From Sphingosinicella sp. LHD-64 (lineage in GTDB: Bacteria; Pseudomonadota; Alphaproteobacteria; Sphingomonadales; Sphingomonadaceae), in NCBI RefSeq assembly GCF_031157375.1, contig NZ_JAVIFV010000001.1:186001-250000 (forward strand): DNA of 64,000 nt, in the 5' to 3' direction. The notes below the pieces were generated by a model. The model saw nothing but the letters and a program-made list of their open reading frames with translations. It searched no databases and was not told where the DNA came from. The position numbers were made by a program, and so were the translations under genes. Below are positions 1 through 7,541 of this stretch, in pieces; positions within the stretch are counted from its first letter, which is position 1, and each line of letters starts with the position of its first letter.

Positions 1-171
1 GCCGCCTGGCCGGTCGGGATCGTCGGCATCGCCGGCTGCCTCTATTTGCTCTACAGCCTGCCGCAGACCACCCAGATCTGGTTCGCCGGCGCGCAGGTGG
101 TCGGCATCCTCCTCTATTTCGCCTACGGCGCCCGCAAGAGCATCGCGGGCAACGCGGCCGAAGGCGCCTGA
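1..171 (+). CDS. C-terminal end of an APC-family amino acid permease (partial)
   Basis: The window opens inside a reading frame whose last 56 residues are readable up to TGA at 169-171. They contain two hydrophobic stretches (around WPVGIVGIAGCLYLLYSLP and VVGILLYFAYG) and a short basic tail. This pattern, with a TW/QIWF stretch before the last helix and a YFAYGxRKS end, resembles the C-terminus of cationic amino acid transporters of the APC superfamily (YhdG/YfnA-like). Such proteins are 12-helix inner-membrane permeases. The next gene starts 4 bases after the stop, so the two may be co-transcribed. Only the tail is visible, so substrate cannot be inferred. Confidence 0.6.
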   Translation, partial: AAWPVGIVGIAGCLYLLYSLPQTTQIWFAGAQVVGILLYFAYGARKSIAGNAAEGA

Positions 172-175
172 TCCG

Positions 176-784
176 ATGCTCCGCCTCTTCGTCCTCGTCC
201 TCGCCCTGATCGGCCTGCCGGCGCTGGCGCAGCCGCCGGCATCGGCGCCGGCCGCAGCGGCAGGCGTCCGCGTCGCGCTGGTGACCGATAGGGGCCGGAT
301 CGTCGTCGAGGTCGATACCGCCCGCGCCCCGGTCACCGCTGGCAACTTCCTGCGCTATGTCGACGCCCGCCGCCTCGACGGCACGGAATTCTACCGGGCG
401 ATGAAGACCGCGCCCGCGGCCGGGCTGGTCCAGGGCGGGGTCCGCGATCCGCGCCAGCTGTTCCCGCCGATCGCGCACGAGCCGACCAGCCAGACCGGCC
501 TCAGCCATACGGACGGCGCGCTCTCCGTTCCGCGCTTCGCGCCCGGCACGGCACAGGGCGATTTCACCATCATGGTCGGCGACCAGCTCTATCTCGACGC
601 CCAGCCCGGCTCGGCCGGCGACGGCCTCGGCTATGCCGTGTTCGGCCGCGTCGTCGAGGGCATGGACGTGGTCCGCGCCATCCTCCAGGCCCCGACCTCG
701 GCGACCGAAGGCGAGGGCGTCATGCGCGGCCAGATGCTGGACCCGCGCATCCGCGTCGTGACGGCGCGGCGGGTGAGCCGCTAG
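176..784 (+). CDS. Secreted cyclophilin-type peptidyl-prolyl cis-trans isomerase
   Basis: A 202-residue protein with an N-terminal signal peptide (hydrophobic residues 4-17, likely cleavage after ALA at about 18) followed by a cyclophilin fold. Visible family features are GRIVVEVDTARAPVTAGNFL, the FYRAM strand, GLVQGG, DFTIMVGD and GYAVFGRVVEGMDVV. It should catalyse proline isomerisation during folding of periplasmic proteins, like PpiA. The central QGG/FTIMVG region deviates from the strict FHRVI...QGGD consensus, so activity could be reduced. The ATG lies 4 bases downstream of the permease stop. The TAG stop coincides with the left edge of a MITE-like element (782-941). Confidence 0.85.
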   Translation: MLRLFVLVLALIGLPALAQPPASAPAAAAGVRVALVTDRGRIVVEVDTARAPVTAGNFLRYVDARRLDGTEFYRAMKTAPAAGLVQGGVRDPRQLFPPIAHEPTSQTGLSHTDGALSVPRFAPGTAQGDFTIMVGDQLYLDAQPGSAGDGLGYAVFGRVVEGMDVVRAILQAPTSATEGEGVMRGQMLDPRIRVVTARRVSR

Positions 785-941
785 GACCAATCGACATTCA
801 GGGACTTCCCCTCTCCCTTGAGGGAGGGGGCAGGGTGAGGGTGTCGGGCATTCGGGACTATTCTCGGACGCAGAACCCCCTCACCCCAACCCTCTCCCCG
901 CTGGGGAGAGGAAGTTTCATTCCGAATGTCGATTGGTCCTA
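782..941. mobile_element. MITE-like palindromic element with 18-bp perfect terminal inverted repeats
   Basis: Bases 782-799 and 924-941 are perfect inverted complements of each other over 18 bp (outer part TAGGACCAATC...). Inside, CTCTCCC/GGGAGGG and GGGTGAGGG/CCCTCACCC blocks make the whole 160 bp an imperfect palindrome. Each end is bordered by a TA dinucleotide, as expected for a non-autonomous derivative of an IS630/Tc1-mariner-type element that duplicates TA on insertion. It carries no transposase. Removing it would leave a TAG stop for the upstream gene, so the insertion looks neutral for that coding region. The family assignment is inferred from structure only. Confidence 0.6.
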
Positions 942-1103
942 GCAAAGCAAAGGCCGCGGAAGCGCCTGCTTTGGGTGGGAAGCGGACTTGATGCAAACGC
1001 GTTCAAACTTTCGATTTGAAGGTCCTTCTTCGAAAATGCTGCCCCAAACCGCCTCGAATAAGTGATCGCCCGTATCTGATCGAAAGGATATTCTGGCGGC
1101 GAA
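942..1103 (+). other. Intergenic region upstream of chrA
   Basis: Together with the MITE, positions 785-1103 form a stretch of about 319 bases without a gene. After the element the sequence is less GC-rich than the surrounding genes. GAAAGGA at 1081-1087 lies rather far from the chrA ATG and may be the ribosome binding region. No clear operator was seen. Confidence 0.4.
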
Positions 1104-2306
1104 ATGAGTGATGCCACTGTTCCGCCCAGCCTAACGACACTCCAGATCTTCTGGCGCTTCCTGCGCTTTGGGTTGCTTGCCTGGGGTGGGCCCGTCGCCC
1201 AGATCGCGATGATCAGGCGCGATCTCGTGGACGAGGAGCATTGGGTGTCGAGCGGCCGGTTCAACCGACTGCTGGCGGTCTATCAGGTCCTGCCGGGCCC
1301 CGAGGCGCACGAACTGTGCGTTCATCTCGGGATGGTGGCCGGGCAGCGGCGTGGCGGCGTCGCGGCCGGGCTTGGCTTCATGCTGCCGGGCTTCGTGCTC
1401 ATGCTGGCGTTGTCCTGGCTCTATTTCCGTCTCAACCTCACTCAGTCAGCCCTCAGCGCCGTTTTCCTCGGCGTGCAGGCCGGGGTGATGGCGCTGATCG
1501 TGCGAGCCGTGCACCGGATCGGCGGGCACGTGCTTTCGAGCGCCTGGCTCTGGGTGATCAGCATCCTTGCCGGCGTCGCGGCGTTCCTGGGCACCAGCTT
1601 CTGGATCGTCCTGCCGGCCTCCGGCCTCATCTTCCTGCTGCTGGCGCATCGCCGCTACTGGACAGCCGGGGCCGCAATCGCGGCCGCCGCCGCGTTGGCC
1701 ACCGTTCTCCATCCGCCAACGGCCGTGGCGCCGCTTGCGCCCGCGGCGACGCCTTTGCTGGTGGCGGGAAGCATCCCGGCATTCACCCTGTTTCTCTCGG
1801 GATTGAAGGCGGGCCTGCTCACCTTCGGAGGCGCCTACACCGTGATCCCGTTCCTGCGCGACGATGCAGTGGGCAAGGGATGGATGACGGACGGACAGTT
1901 TCTTGACGGTGTCGCGCTGTCCGGCATCCTTCCGGCACCGCTCATCATCTTCTCCACCTTCGTGGGCTATTATGCGGGCGGACCAACTGGGGCGCTGGCG
2001 ATGACTGCCGGTATCTTCCTGCCGGCCTTCGCTTTCTCGCTATTGTTCTACGACGGACTGGAACGGGTGGTCGAGAATGAGCGGCTGCACCGCTTCCTCG
2101 AAGGCGTGGCCGCCGGTGTTGTCGGGTTCATTGTCGCGACGACGCTGGAGCTGGGCGTCGCGCTCGCCCAACGCGTGCCCTCACCGCTTGCGGCGGCGGC
2201 CATATTCGCAGGCGCACTGGCGTTGCTCTATCTGTGGAAGTCCAGACTCAACATGGTCGCCGCAATCGTGGCATCGGGCATCATTGGTTATTTCGCGATG
2301 GGCTAG
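1104..2306 (+). CDS. chrA: Chromate ion transporter (CHR family)
   Basis: A 400-residue integral membrane protein with the duplicated layout of long-chain CHR proteins. The N-terminal half begins with FGLLAWGGPVAQIAMIRRDL (residues 22-41) and includes YQVLPGPEAHEL. The C-terminal half repeats the theme with LLTFGGAYTVIPFLRDD (about residues 237-253) and ALSGILPAPLIIFSTFVGY. About ten hydrophobic helices are visible. The family exports chromate across the inner membrane, probably driven by the proton motive force, and some members may act on sulfate. It stands alone with no chrB or chrF regulator nearby. Confidence 0.92.
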   Translation: MSDATVPPSLTTLQIFWRFLRFGLLAWGGPVAQIAMIRRDLVDEEHWVSSGRFNRLLAVYQVLPGPEAHELCVHLGMVAGQRRGGVAAGLGFMLPGFVLMLALSWLYFRLNLTQSALSAVFLGVQAGVMALIVRAVHRIGGHVLSSAWLWVISILAGVAAFLGTSFWIVLPASGLIFLLLAHRRYWTAGAAIAAAAALATVLHPPTAVAPLAPAATPLLVAGSIPAFTLFLSGLKAGLLTFGGAYTVIPFLRDDAVGKGWMTDGQFLDGVALSGILPAPLIIFSTFVGYYAGGPTGALAMTAGIFLPAFAFSLLFYDGLERVVENERLHRFLEGVAAGVVGFIVATTLELGVALAQRVPSPLAAAAIFAGALALLYLWKSRLNMVAAIVASGIIGYFAMG

Positions 2307-2566
2307 ATGCCGCAATGGGTCGAAAATAACCATCCCCGATTGCTGGATACAAATAGGATCTCGCCTCCTGACATGCTCGCTGCGACTCGGGGCTTGAACC
2401 CCGGCTCGCCGGCTCTTTGACAGGTTCGCTTCGACGCTCCTGCCGCCGAAAAACCCGGGAAGGGGCCACCCTCATGGCGACTGCGAACATTGGGAACATT
2501 CGCGCGCAGCCCGGCCGCGCCGAAACGCCTTTGGCCAGTGCGACCTTTGCTGACCTTTTGAAACTT
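2307..2566. other. Intergenic region between chrA and the carbonic anhydrase gene
   Basis: A 260-bp stretch between convergent genes. Small open frames exist on both strands, but none shows a ribosome binding site or a recognisable protein. No convincing terminator hairpin with a T-run was found. Confidence 0.4.
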
Positions 2567-3202
2567 TCAGGCCGGCGCGAAGCTGTCCGTCGTCTCGTCC
2601 AGAACGTGCAGGACGCCGTCGGACACCGCGAAGATCGACCCGTGGAGCTTCAGCGTGCCCGCCTGCTCGCGCGCGGCGATCCAGGGGAAGGTGCGCAGGT
2701 TGGCGAGCGAGACGCGCACGCCTTCCTGCTCCATCGTCTGGAAGGCGGCGCGGTCGAGCGCCGGATGGGCGGCGCGGATGCGGTCGCGGGCGCCGCTCAG
2801 CATGTCGATCCAGTGGGCGATGAAATGGCCGGCGCCGTGTTCGGCCCGGTCGAACTGGCCGGTCAGCGCGGCCGCGCAGCCGCCGCAGAAGCCGTGACCC
2901 ATCACCACCAGCTCGCTGACCTCGAGCTGGGTGACGGCGAATTCCAGCGCCGCCGACACGCCGTGATAGTTGCTGTCCGGCTCGAACGGCGGGACGAGGT
3001 TGGCGACGTTGCGCACGACGAACATCTCGCCCGGCCGCGCATCGAAGATCTGGGCCGGATCGACCCGGCTGTCGGAGCAGGCGATCACCATCACCTGCGG
3101 GCTCTGGCCCTCGGCCAGCTCCGCCCAGCGCTCGCGCTGTTCGGACCAGCCCTGTTGACGGAAGCGGCGATAGCCGTCGATCATTGCGTTGAAGTCTTTC
3201 AT
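2567..3202 (-). CDS. Beta-class carbonic anhydrase
   Basis: A 211-residue cytoplasmic enzyme that interconverts CO2 and bicarbonate. The beta-class zinc site is visible: Cys42 and Asp44 in CSDSRVDP with Arg46, then His103 and Cys106 in GHGFCGGC. RNVANLV and ALEFAV are further family signatures. I start at the ATG at 3202 because AGGAG sits about 7 bases upstream (3208-3212). A longer in-frame start at 3226 would read into the palindromic repeat 3221-3308. The long plus-strand frame over this gene is an antisense shadow. Confidence 0.93.
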   Translation of the reverse strand: MKDFNAMIDGYRRFRQQGWSEQRERWAELAEGQSPQVMVIACSDSRVDPAQIFDARPGEMFVVRNVANLVPPFEPDSNYHGVSAALEFAVTQLEVSELVVMGHGFCGGCAAALTGQFDRAEHGAGHFIAHWIDMLSGARDRIRAAHPALDRAAFQTMEQEGVRVSLANLRTFPWIAAREQAGTLKLHGSIFAVSDGVLHVLDETTDSFAPA

Positions 3203-3220
3203 TTCGCTCCTGCGTTCAGA

Positions 3221-3308
3221 CGTCATCCCAGCGAAAGCTGGGATCTCACTTCTTATGCGGGCTCTATAGAAGAGCAGAAGGGAGATTCCAGCTTTCGCTG
3301 GAATGACG
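3221..3308. repeat. Dispersed palindromic intergenic repeat
   Basis: The arms 3221-3247 and 3282-3308 are inverted complements with two mismatches in 27 bases, around the core CCAGCGAAAGCTGG, with a 34-base loop. This core, which yields peptides like SFQRKLES or RHPSESWD when translated, is a familiar dispersed intergenic repeat of proteobacterial genomes. It lies between the divergent carbonic anhydrase and lipA genes, so both promoters must be inside or beside it. Confidence 0.75.
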
Positions 3309-3354
3309 AAGGGCAGGGGTGGCGAGGAGGCCTTACAGTCGCTATCTCGCCGCC

Positions 3355-4293
3355 ATGAGCGAAGCCGACCCGATCATGCCCGCCCGTCCCGAGCGCCCGC
3401 GCAAACCCGACTGGATTCGCGTGAAGGCGCCGATCAGCACCGGCTTCATGGAAACCAAGAAGCTGATGCGCAGCCTCAACCTCGCCACGGTGTGCGAGGA
3501 GGCGGCCTGCCCGAACATCGGCGAGTGCTGGACCAAGAAGCACGCGACGGTGATGATCCTCGGCGACACCTGCACGCGGGCCTGCGCCTTCTGCAACGTC
3601 AAGACCGGCATGCCGCGCGCCGTCGATCCGCTGGAGCCCGAGCATGTCGCGACGGCGGCCGCCGAGCTCGGCCTCGAACATATCGTCGTCACCTCGGTCG
3701 ACCGCGACGACCTGCCCGATGGCGGCGCGATGCAGTTCGTGAAGGTGATCGAGGCGCTGAGGCGCAACACGCCCTCGACGACGATCGAGATCCTGACCCC
3801 GGATTTCCGCAACAAGTCGGAAGCCGCGGTCGAAAAGATCATCGCGGCGCGCCCCGACGTCTACAACCACAACCTCGAAACCGTGCCGCGACTCTACCCG
3901 ACGATCCGGCCCGGCGCCCGCTACTACGCTTCGCTCCGCCTGCTGGAGAGCGTAAAGCGGCATGATCCGTCGATCTTCACCAAGTCCGGCGTCATGGTCG
4001 GCCTCGGCGAGGAGCGGATGGAGGTCCATCAGGTGATGGATGACATGCGCTCCGCCGACATCGATTTCCTGACCATGGGCCAGTATCTCCAGCCGACCCC
4101 GCGCCACGCGAAGGTCGCGGAGTTCGTCACCCCGCAGGCCTTCTCCGCCTATGGCGCGATCGCCCGGGCCAAGGGCTTCCTGCTGGTCGCGGCGAGCCCG
4201 CTCACCCGATCAAGCTATCATGCCGGCGACGATTTCGCGAAGATGAAGGCGGCGCGTGAGGCGAAGCTGGCGGCCGCAGCCCGTCAGAGCTGA
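3355..4293 (+). CDS. lipA: Lipoyl synthase
   Basis: A 312-residue radical-SAM enzyme that inserts two sulfur atoms into protein-bound octanoyl groups to make lipoyl cofactors for 2-oxoacid dehydrogenases. Both iron-sulfur sites are visible: the auxiliary cluster ligands C47, C52 and C58 ([12 protein letters not shown]) and the SAM cluster C73-x3-C77-x2-C80 (CTRACAFC). The C-terminal RSSYHAG motif supplies the serine ligand of the auxiliary cluster. I chose the ATG at 3355, which begins the conserved region. An upstream GTG at 3319 is possible, but it borders the repeat. The stop overlaps the next start by one base (TGATG). Confidence 0.96.
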   Translation: MSEADPIMPARPERPRKPDWIRVKAPISTGFMETKKLMRSLNLATVCEEAACPNIGECWTKKHATVMILGDTCTRACAFCNVKTGMPRAVDPLEPEHVATAAAELGLEHIVVTSVDRDDLPDGGAMQFVKVIEALRRNTPSTTIEILTPDFRNKSEAAVEKIIAARPDVYNHNLETVPRLYPTIRPGARYYASLRLLESVKRHDPSIFTKSGVMVGLGEERMEVHQVMDDMRSADIDFLTMGQYLQPTPRHAKVAEFVTPQAFSAYGAIARAKGFLLVAASPLTRSSYHAGDDFAKMKAAREAKLAAAARQS

Positions 4294-4769
4294 TGCCCCG
4301 CCACACCGAAACGCGGAACCTGCCCTACACACCCGAGCAGCTGTTCGATCTGGTCGCGGATGTCGGCCGCTACCAGGAATTCCTCCCCTGGGTCGCCGCG
4401 ACCCGCATCCGCTCCGACAGCGAGACCGAGATGCTGGCCGATCTCGTCGTCGGGTTCCGGGCGCTGAAGGAGACCTTCACGTCAAAGGTGAACAAACGCC
4501 GCCCGCACGAGATCGAGATCGACTATGTCGAGGGGCCGCTCAAATATCTCCACAACAACTGGAGGTTCCGCCCCGACGGCAAGGGCGGTACCGACGTGGA
4601 TTTCTGCGTCGACTTCGCCTTCAAGAACAGGATATTTCAGGCACTTGCCGGACAAATGTTCGACGCGGCGCTAAGACGGATGATCGGAGCGTTCGAGACG
4701 CGCGCCCACGCCCTTTACGGCGGCGCGCTCCCCGGCAGCAAGAGATCGAGCGCGCAGAGCGCCGCCTGA
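4293..4769 (+). CDS. COQ10/RatA-like START-domain ubiquinone-binding protein
   Basis: A 158-residue single-domain protein of the polyketide cyclase/START fold. Family signatures are [22 protein letters not shown] near the N-terminus, [16 protein letters not shown] in the middle and FAFKNRIFQ towards the end. Mitochondrial and alphaproteobacterial COQ10 homologues bind ubiquinone and support respiration. The E. coli homologue was named RatA, so databases often call it a toxin, which is doubtful here. It is translationally coupled to lipA (one-base overlap). Its 3' end overlaps the convergent pncC gene by 55 bases. Confidence 0.85.
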   Translation: MPRHTETRNLPYTPEQLFDLVADVGRYQEFLPWVAATRIRSDSETEMLADLVVGFRALKETFTSKVNKRRPHEIEIDYVEGPLKYLHNNWRFRPDGKGGTDVDFCVDFAFKNRIFQALAGQMFDAALRRMIGAFETRAHALYGGALPGSKRSSAQSAA

Positions 4770-5242
4770 AGCCGGATCCCGGCGCGGCCGTTGTTCTCGA
4801 ACGCCTTGCCGTCCGCGACGATGTCGTCGGAGGGCGCATCGCGTTCCGCCCGGGCGAACACGACGGTGCCAACCGGCTTCTTCTCGGTGCCGCCGCCGGG
4901 GCCGGCGATGCCGGTGATCGACACGGCGATGTCGGCACCACTCCGCTCCAGCGCGCCCTTCGCCATCGCCCAGGCGGCGGCGATGGACACGCTGCCGAAG
5001 GTCTCGATCACTTCCAGGCTGACGCCGAGCAGCGCGATCTTGGCCTCGTTCGAGTAGGTGACAAAGCCGGCGTCGAACACGTCCGAACTGCCGGCGATCT
5101 CGGTCAGCGCTGCGGAGACCAGACCGCCGGTACAGCTCTCGGCGACTGCAATATGCCGCCCGGCGGCGCGGTTCTCCTCGATTACCCGTCGGGCCAGATC
5201 GACGAGCTCGGCGGGAAGGATGAAGTCGCGGGTCTCGGTCAT
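4715..5242 (-). CDS. pncC: Nicotinamide-nucleotide amidohydrolase (CinA C-terminal domain protein)
   Basis: A 175-residue stand-alone CinA C-terminal domain. It carries [14 protein letters not shown] with the likely nucleophile Ser36, then [29 protein letters not shown] and KPVGTVVFA, all typical of PncC. The enzyme deamidates nicotinamide mononucleotide to NaMN in pyridine nucleotide recycling. The ATG overlaps the ispDF stop by 4 bases, which implies an ispDF-pncC operon. The 3' end runs 55 bases into the convergent COQ10-like gene. Confidence 0.9.
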   Translation of the reverse strand: MTETRDFILPAELVDLARRVIEENRAAGRHIAVAESCTGGLVSAALTEIAGSSDVFDAGFVTYSNEAKIALLGVSLEVIETFGSVSIAAAWAMAKGALERSGADIAVSITGIAGPGGGTEKKPVGTVVFARAERDAPSDDIVADGKAFENNGRAGIRLQAALCALDLLLPGSAPP

Positions 5243-6399
5243 GAGTCCTCCGGAAGCCGGATCGTCGCCACCGCCTGCGCCGCGATGCCTTCCCCGCGGC
5301 CGGTGAAGCCGAGCCGCTCGGTCGTCGTCGCCTTGATGCTAACCCTCTGAATGGGCAGCCGCAACAGGCCGGCGATCTTCTCACGCATCGCCGCCCGATG
5401 TGGGCCGATCTTCGGCGCCTCGCAGATGATCGTCAGATCGACATGCTCGATCCGCCCGCGGGCCGATTCCGCGAGACTTCGGGCGTGTTCGACGAACAGC
5501 GAGGAGGGCGCGCCCCGCCATTGCGGATCGCTGGGCGGGAAATGATCGCCGATATCGCCGGCACCCAGCGCACCGAGCAAGGCGTCGGTCAACGCATGGA
5601 GAACGACATCGGCATCGCTGTGCCCCTTGAGCCCCTTGTCGTGGGGAATCCTGAGGCCGCCGAGCCAGAGCTCCTCACCGCTTGCCAGCGGGTGAACGTC
5701 GAAGCCGAGCCCAGTCCGTGACGTGAGTGCTGCCGCAAGGCGCGCCTCGGCGCGCGCCAAGTCGGCTTCGTAGGTCAGTTTCTCCAGCTCCGCAGCGCCC
5801 TCGACCATCGCGACCCCGATCCCTGCTGCCCGTGCGACCTGTGCATCGTCGGTGGCTTCGCCTCCGTTCCACGCCGAATGGGCCTTCAGAATGGCGGCGA
5901 AGCGAAATGCCTGTGGCGTTTGGACGCGAACCAGCCCGTCACGTGCGATCGTGTCGCCAAGCCGGCCGTCTGTGCGAGCGAGCGTATCGACAACCGGGAG
6001 GGCGGGCACCGCAGCCTGATCCATGTCCAGCGCCTTCTGCAGCCGGTCGATCACGCCGGCGGGCAGGAAGGGGCGGGCCGCATCATGGATCAGGACATGA
6101 TCGAAACCGTGCCCGGCCAGCGCTTCAAGGCCGCGCCTCACCGATTGCTGACGGGTGGCGCCGCCGATCACGGGCGGGGGAAGGGCGTGCGCGCCGATCG
6201 CCTCGACATAGGCAGCCTCCTGATCCGCGCCGATCACCACCTGGATCGCGTCGATCGCCGGGTGCCGCAGATGATCGATCGCGTGGGCGAGCACGGCCTT
6301 GCCCGCGATCCGCCGATATTGTTTGGGCACCTCGCCGCCCGTCCGGCTGCCGCTGCCGGCAGCCACGAGCAGCGCGACCGTCTTCCCCCGAGACTCCAT
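5239..6399 (-). CDS. ispDF: Bifunctional IspD/IspF enzyme of the MEP isoprenoid pathway
   Basis: A 386-residue fusion. The IspD half (about 1-220) has [29 protein letters not shown] and VQTPQAFR, and makes CDP-methylerythritol. The IspF half (about 229-386) has GFDVHPL with metal ligands Asp234 and His236, then [20 protein letters not shown] and [17 protein letters not shown], and makes the cyclodiphosphate. The start at 6399 is set by AGGAGG at 6407-6412. The frame stays open another 50 codons upstream, but that part lies inside the start region of the divergent dusB. dxr, the first pathway step, is at 57657-58817. Confidence 0.95.
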   Translation of the reverse strand: MESRGKTVALLVAAGSGSRTGGEVPKQYRRIAGKAVLAHAIDHLRHPAIDAIQVVIGADQEAAYVEAIGAHALPPPVIGGATRQQSVRRGLEALAGHGFDHVLIHDAARPFLPAGVIDRLQKALDMDQAAVPALPVVDTLARTDGRLGDTIARDGLVRVQTPQAFRFAAILKAHSAWNGGEATDDAQVARAAGIGVAMVEGAAELEKLTYEADLARAEARLAAALTSRTGLGFDVHPLASGEELWLGGLRIPHDKGLKGHSDADVVLHALTDALLGALGAGDIGDHFPPSDPQWRGAPSSLFVEHARSLAESARGRIEHVDLTIICEAPKIGPHRAAMREKIAGLLRLPIQRVSIKATTTERLGFTGRGEGIAAQAVATIRLPEDS

Positions 6400-6463
6400 G
6401 GCGGCGCCTCCTAGCCGAGGCGAAACTTGCCCGCCAGCGCCTTTCACCCTATCTCGCGCGGCC

Positions 6464-7462
6464 ATGAGCCGCCTTGCGCCCATCGAGATCGGTCCGGTCC
6501 GCATCGAAACGCCAGTGATCCTGGCACCGATGACGGGCGTCACAGACAAGCCGTTCCGGCGGATCGTGAAGCGCTATGGCGCCGGCCTCACCGTCACCGA
6601 GATGATCGCGAGCCAGGCGGCGATCCGGGAGACCCGTCAGTCGCTGCAGAAGATGGAATGGGATCCGTCCGAGGAGCCCGTGTCGATGCAGCTCGCCGGC
6701 TGCTCGCCCAGGGAAATGGCCGAGGCCGCGAAGCTCAACGAGGATCGCGGCGCGGCGATCATCGACATCAACATGGGCTGCCCGGTCAAGAAGGTGGTCA
6801 ACGGCGAGGCGGGCTCCGCGCTGATGCGCGACCTCAAGCTGGCGTCCGCGATCATCGACGCGACGGTAAAGGCGGTCCGCGTCCCGGTCACCCTCAAGAT
6901 GCGGATGGGCTGGGATCATCACAGCCTCAATGCACCGGAACTGGCCCGCATCGCCGAAGACCTGGGCGTGAAGATGATCACCGTCCACGGCCGGACACGC
7001 TGCCAGATGTACAAGGGGGTGGCCGACTGGGCGTTCATCCGCAACGTCAAGGACGCCGTCTCCGTGCCGGTGATCGCCAATGGCGACATCAACACCTTGG
7101 ACGATGTCGATGCCGCGCTCGACCAGTCCGGCGCCGACGGCGTGATGATCGGCCGGGGAGCCTACGGACGCCCGTGGCTCCTGAGGCAGGCCATGCATTG
7201 GCTGAAGCATGGCGAGCGGCTGCCCGATCCCGGCCTCGACGAGCAATATGCGGTGATCGTCGAGCAGTATGAGGCGATGCTCGAGCTTTACGGTCCGCAG
7301 ATCGGTGCCAATTGCGCGCGCAAGCATATCGGCTGGTACACGCGCGGCCTCCACGGCTCCGCGGAGTTCCGCAACGCGTTCAACAAGGAGGCCGATCCGG
7401 TCGCTGCCCTGGCGATGTTGCGCGAATTCTACGCTCCCTGGCTTCACAAGGCGGCCGCCTGA
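6464..7462 (+). CDS. dusB: tRNA-dihydrouridine synthase B
   Basis: A 332-residue flavoenzyme with an FMN-binding TIM barrel that reduces specific uridines in the tRNA D-loop. Visible motifs are [14 protein letters not shown] near the N-terminus, the catalytic Cys106 in [18 protein letters not shown], the FMN-contacting [11 protein letters not shown], and [15 protein letters not shown]. The ATG at 6464 begins the conserved start and has no strong ribosome binding site. The gene diverges from ispDF across a 64-bp gap. In many alphaproteobacteria dusB (nifR3) precedes ntrB-ntrC; here it precedes ntrY-ntrX. Confidence 0.94.
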   Translation: MSRLAPIEIGPVRIETPVILAPMTGVTDKPFRRIVKRYGAGLTVTEMIASQAAIRETRQSLQKMEWDPSEEPVSMQLAGCSPREMAEAAKLNEDRGAAIIDINMGCPVKKVVNGEAGSALMRDLKLASAIIDATVKAVRVPVTLKMRMGWDHHSLNAPELARIAEDLGVKMITVHGRTRCQMYKGVADWAFIRNVKDAVSVPVIANGDINTLDDVDAALDQSGADGVMIGRGAYGRPWLLRQAMHWLKHGERLPDPGLDEQYAVIVEQYEAMLELYGPQIGANCARKHIGWYTRGLHGSAEFRNAFNKEADPVAALAMLREFYAPWLHKAAA

Positions 7463-7541
7463 GCCAGGCTGTCGCTTCCATGCGACAGATCAGCGCAAAG
7501 ACTGTGTTCTTTCGGCCACATTGTTGTGCTAGAGCCATGGG

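Noticed and set aside
2417-3358. A 313-codon plus-strand frame over the carbonic anhydrase gene
   Set aside because: It is antisense to a clear beta-carbonic anhydrase, has no family features, and ends in residues (RHPSESWDL) that come from the palindromic repeat.
3253-4107. Long minus-strand frame over lipA
   Set aside because: Shadow of the lipA codons; its end (SFQRKLESP) is a translation of the dispersed repeat.
4293-4769. Calling the COQ10-like gene a RatA toxin of a toxin-antitoxin system
   Set aside because: The neighbour on the other strand is PncC, not an RnfH-type partner, and linkage to lipA favours a respiratory cofactor role.
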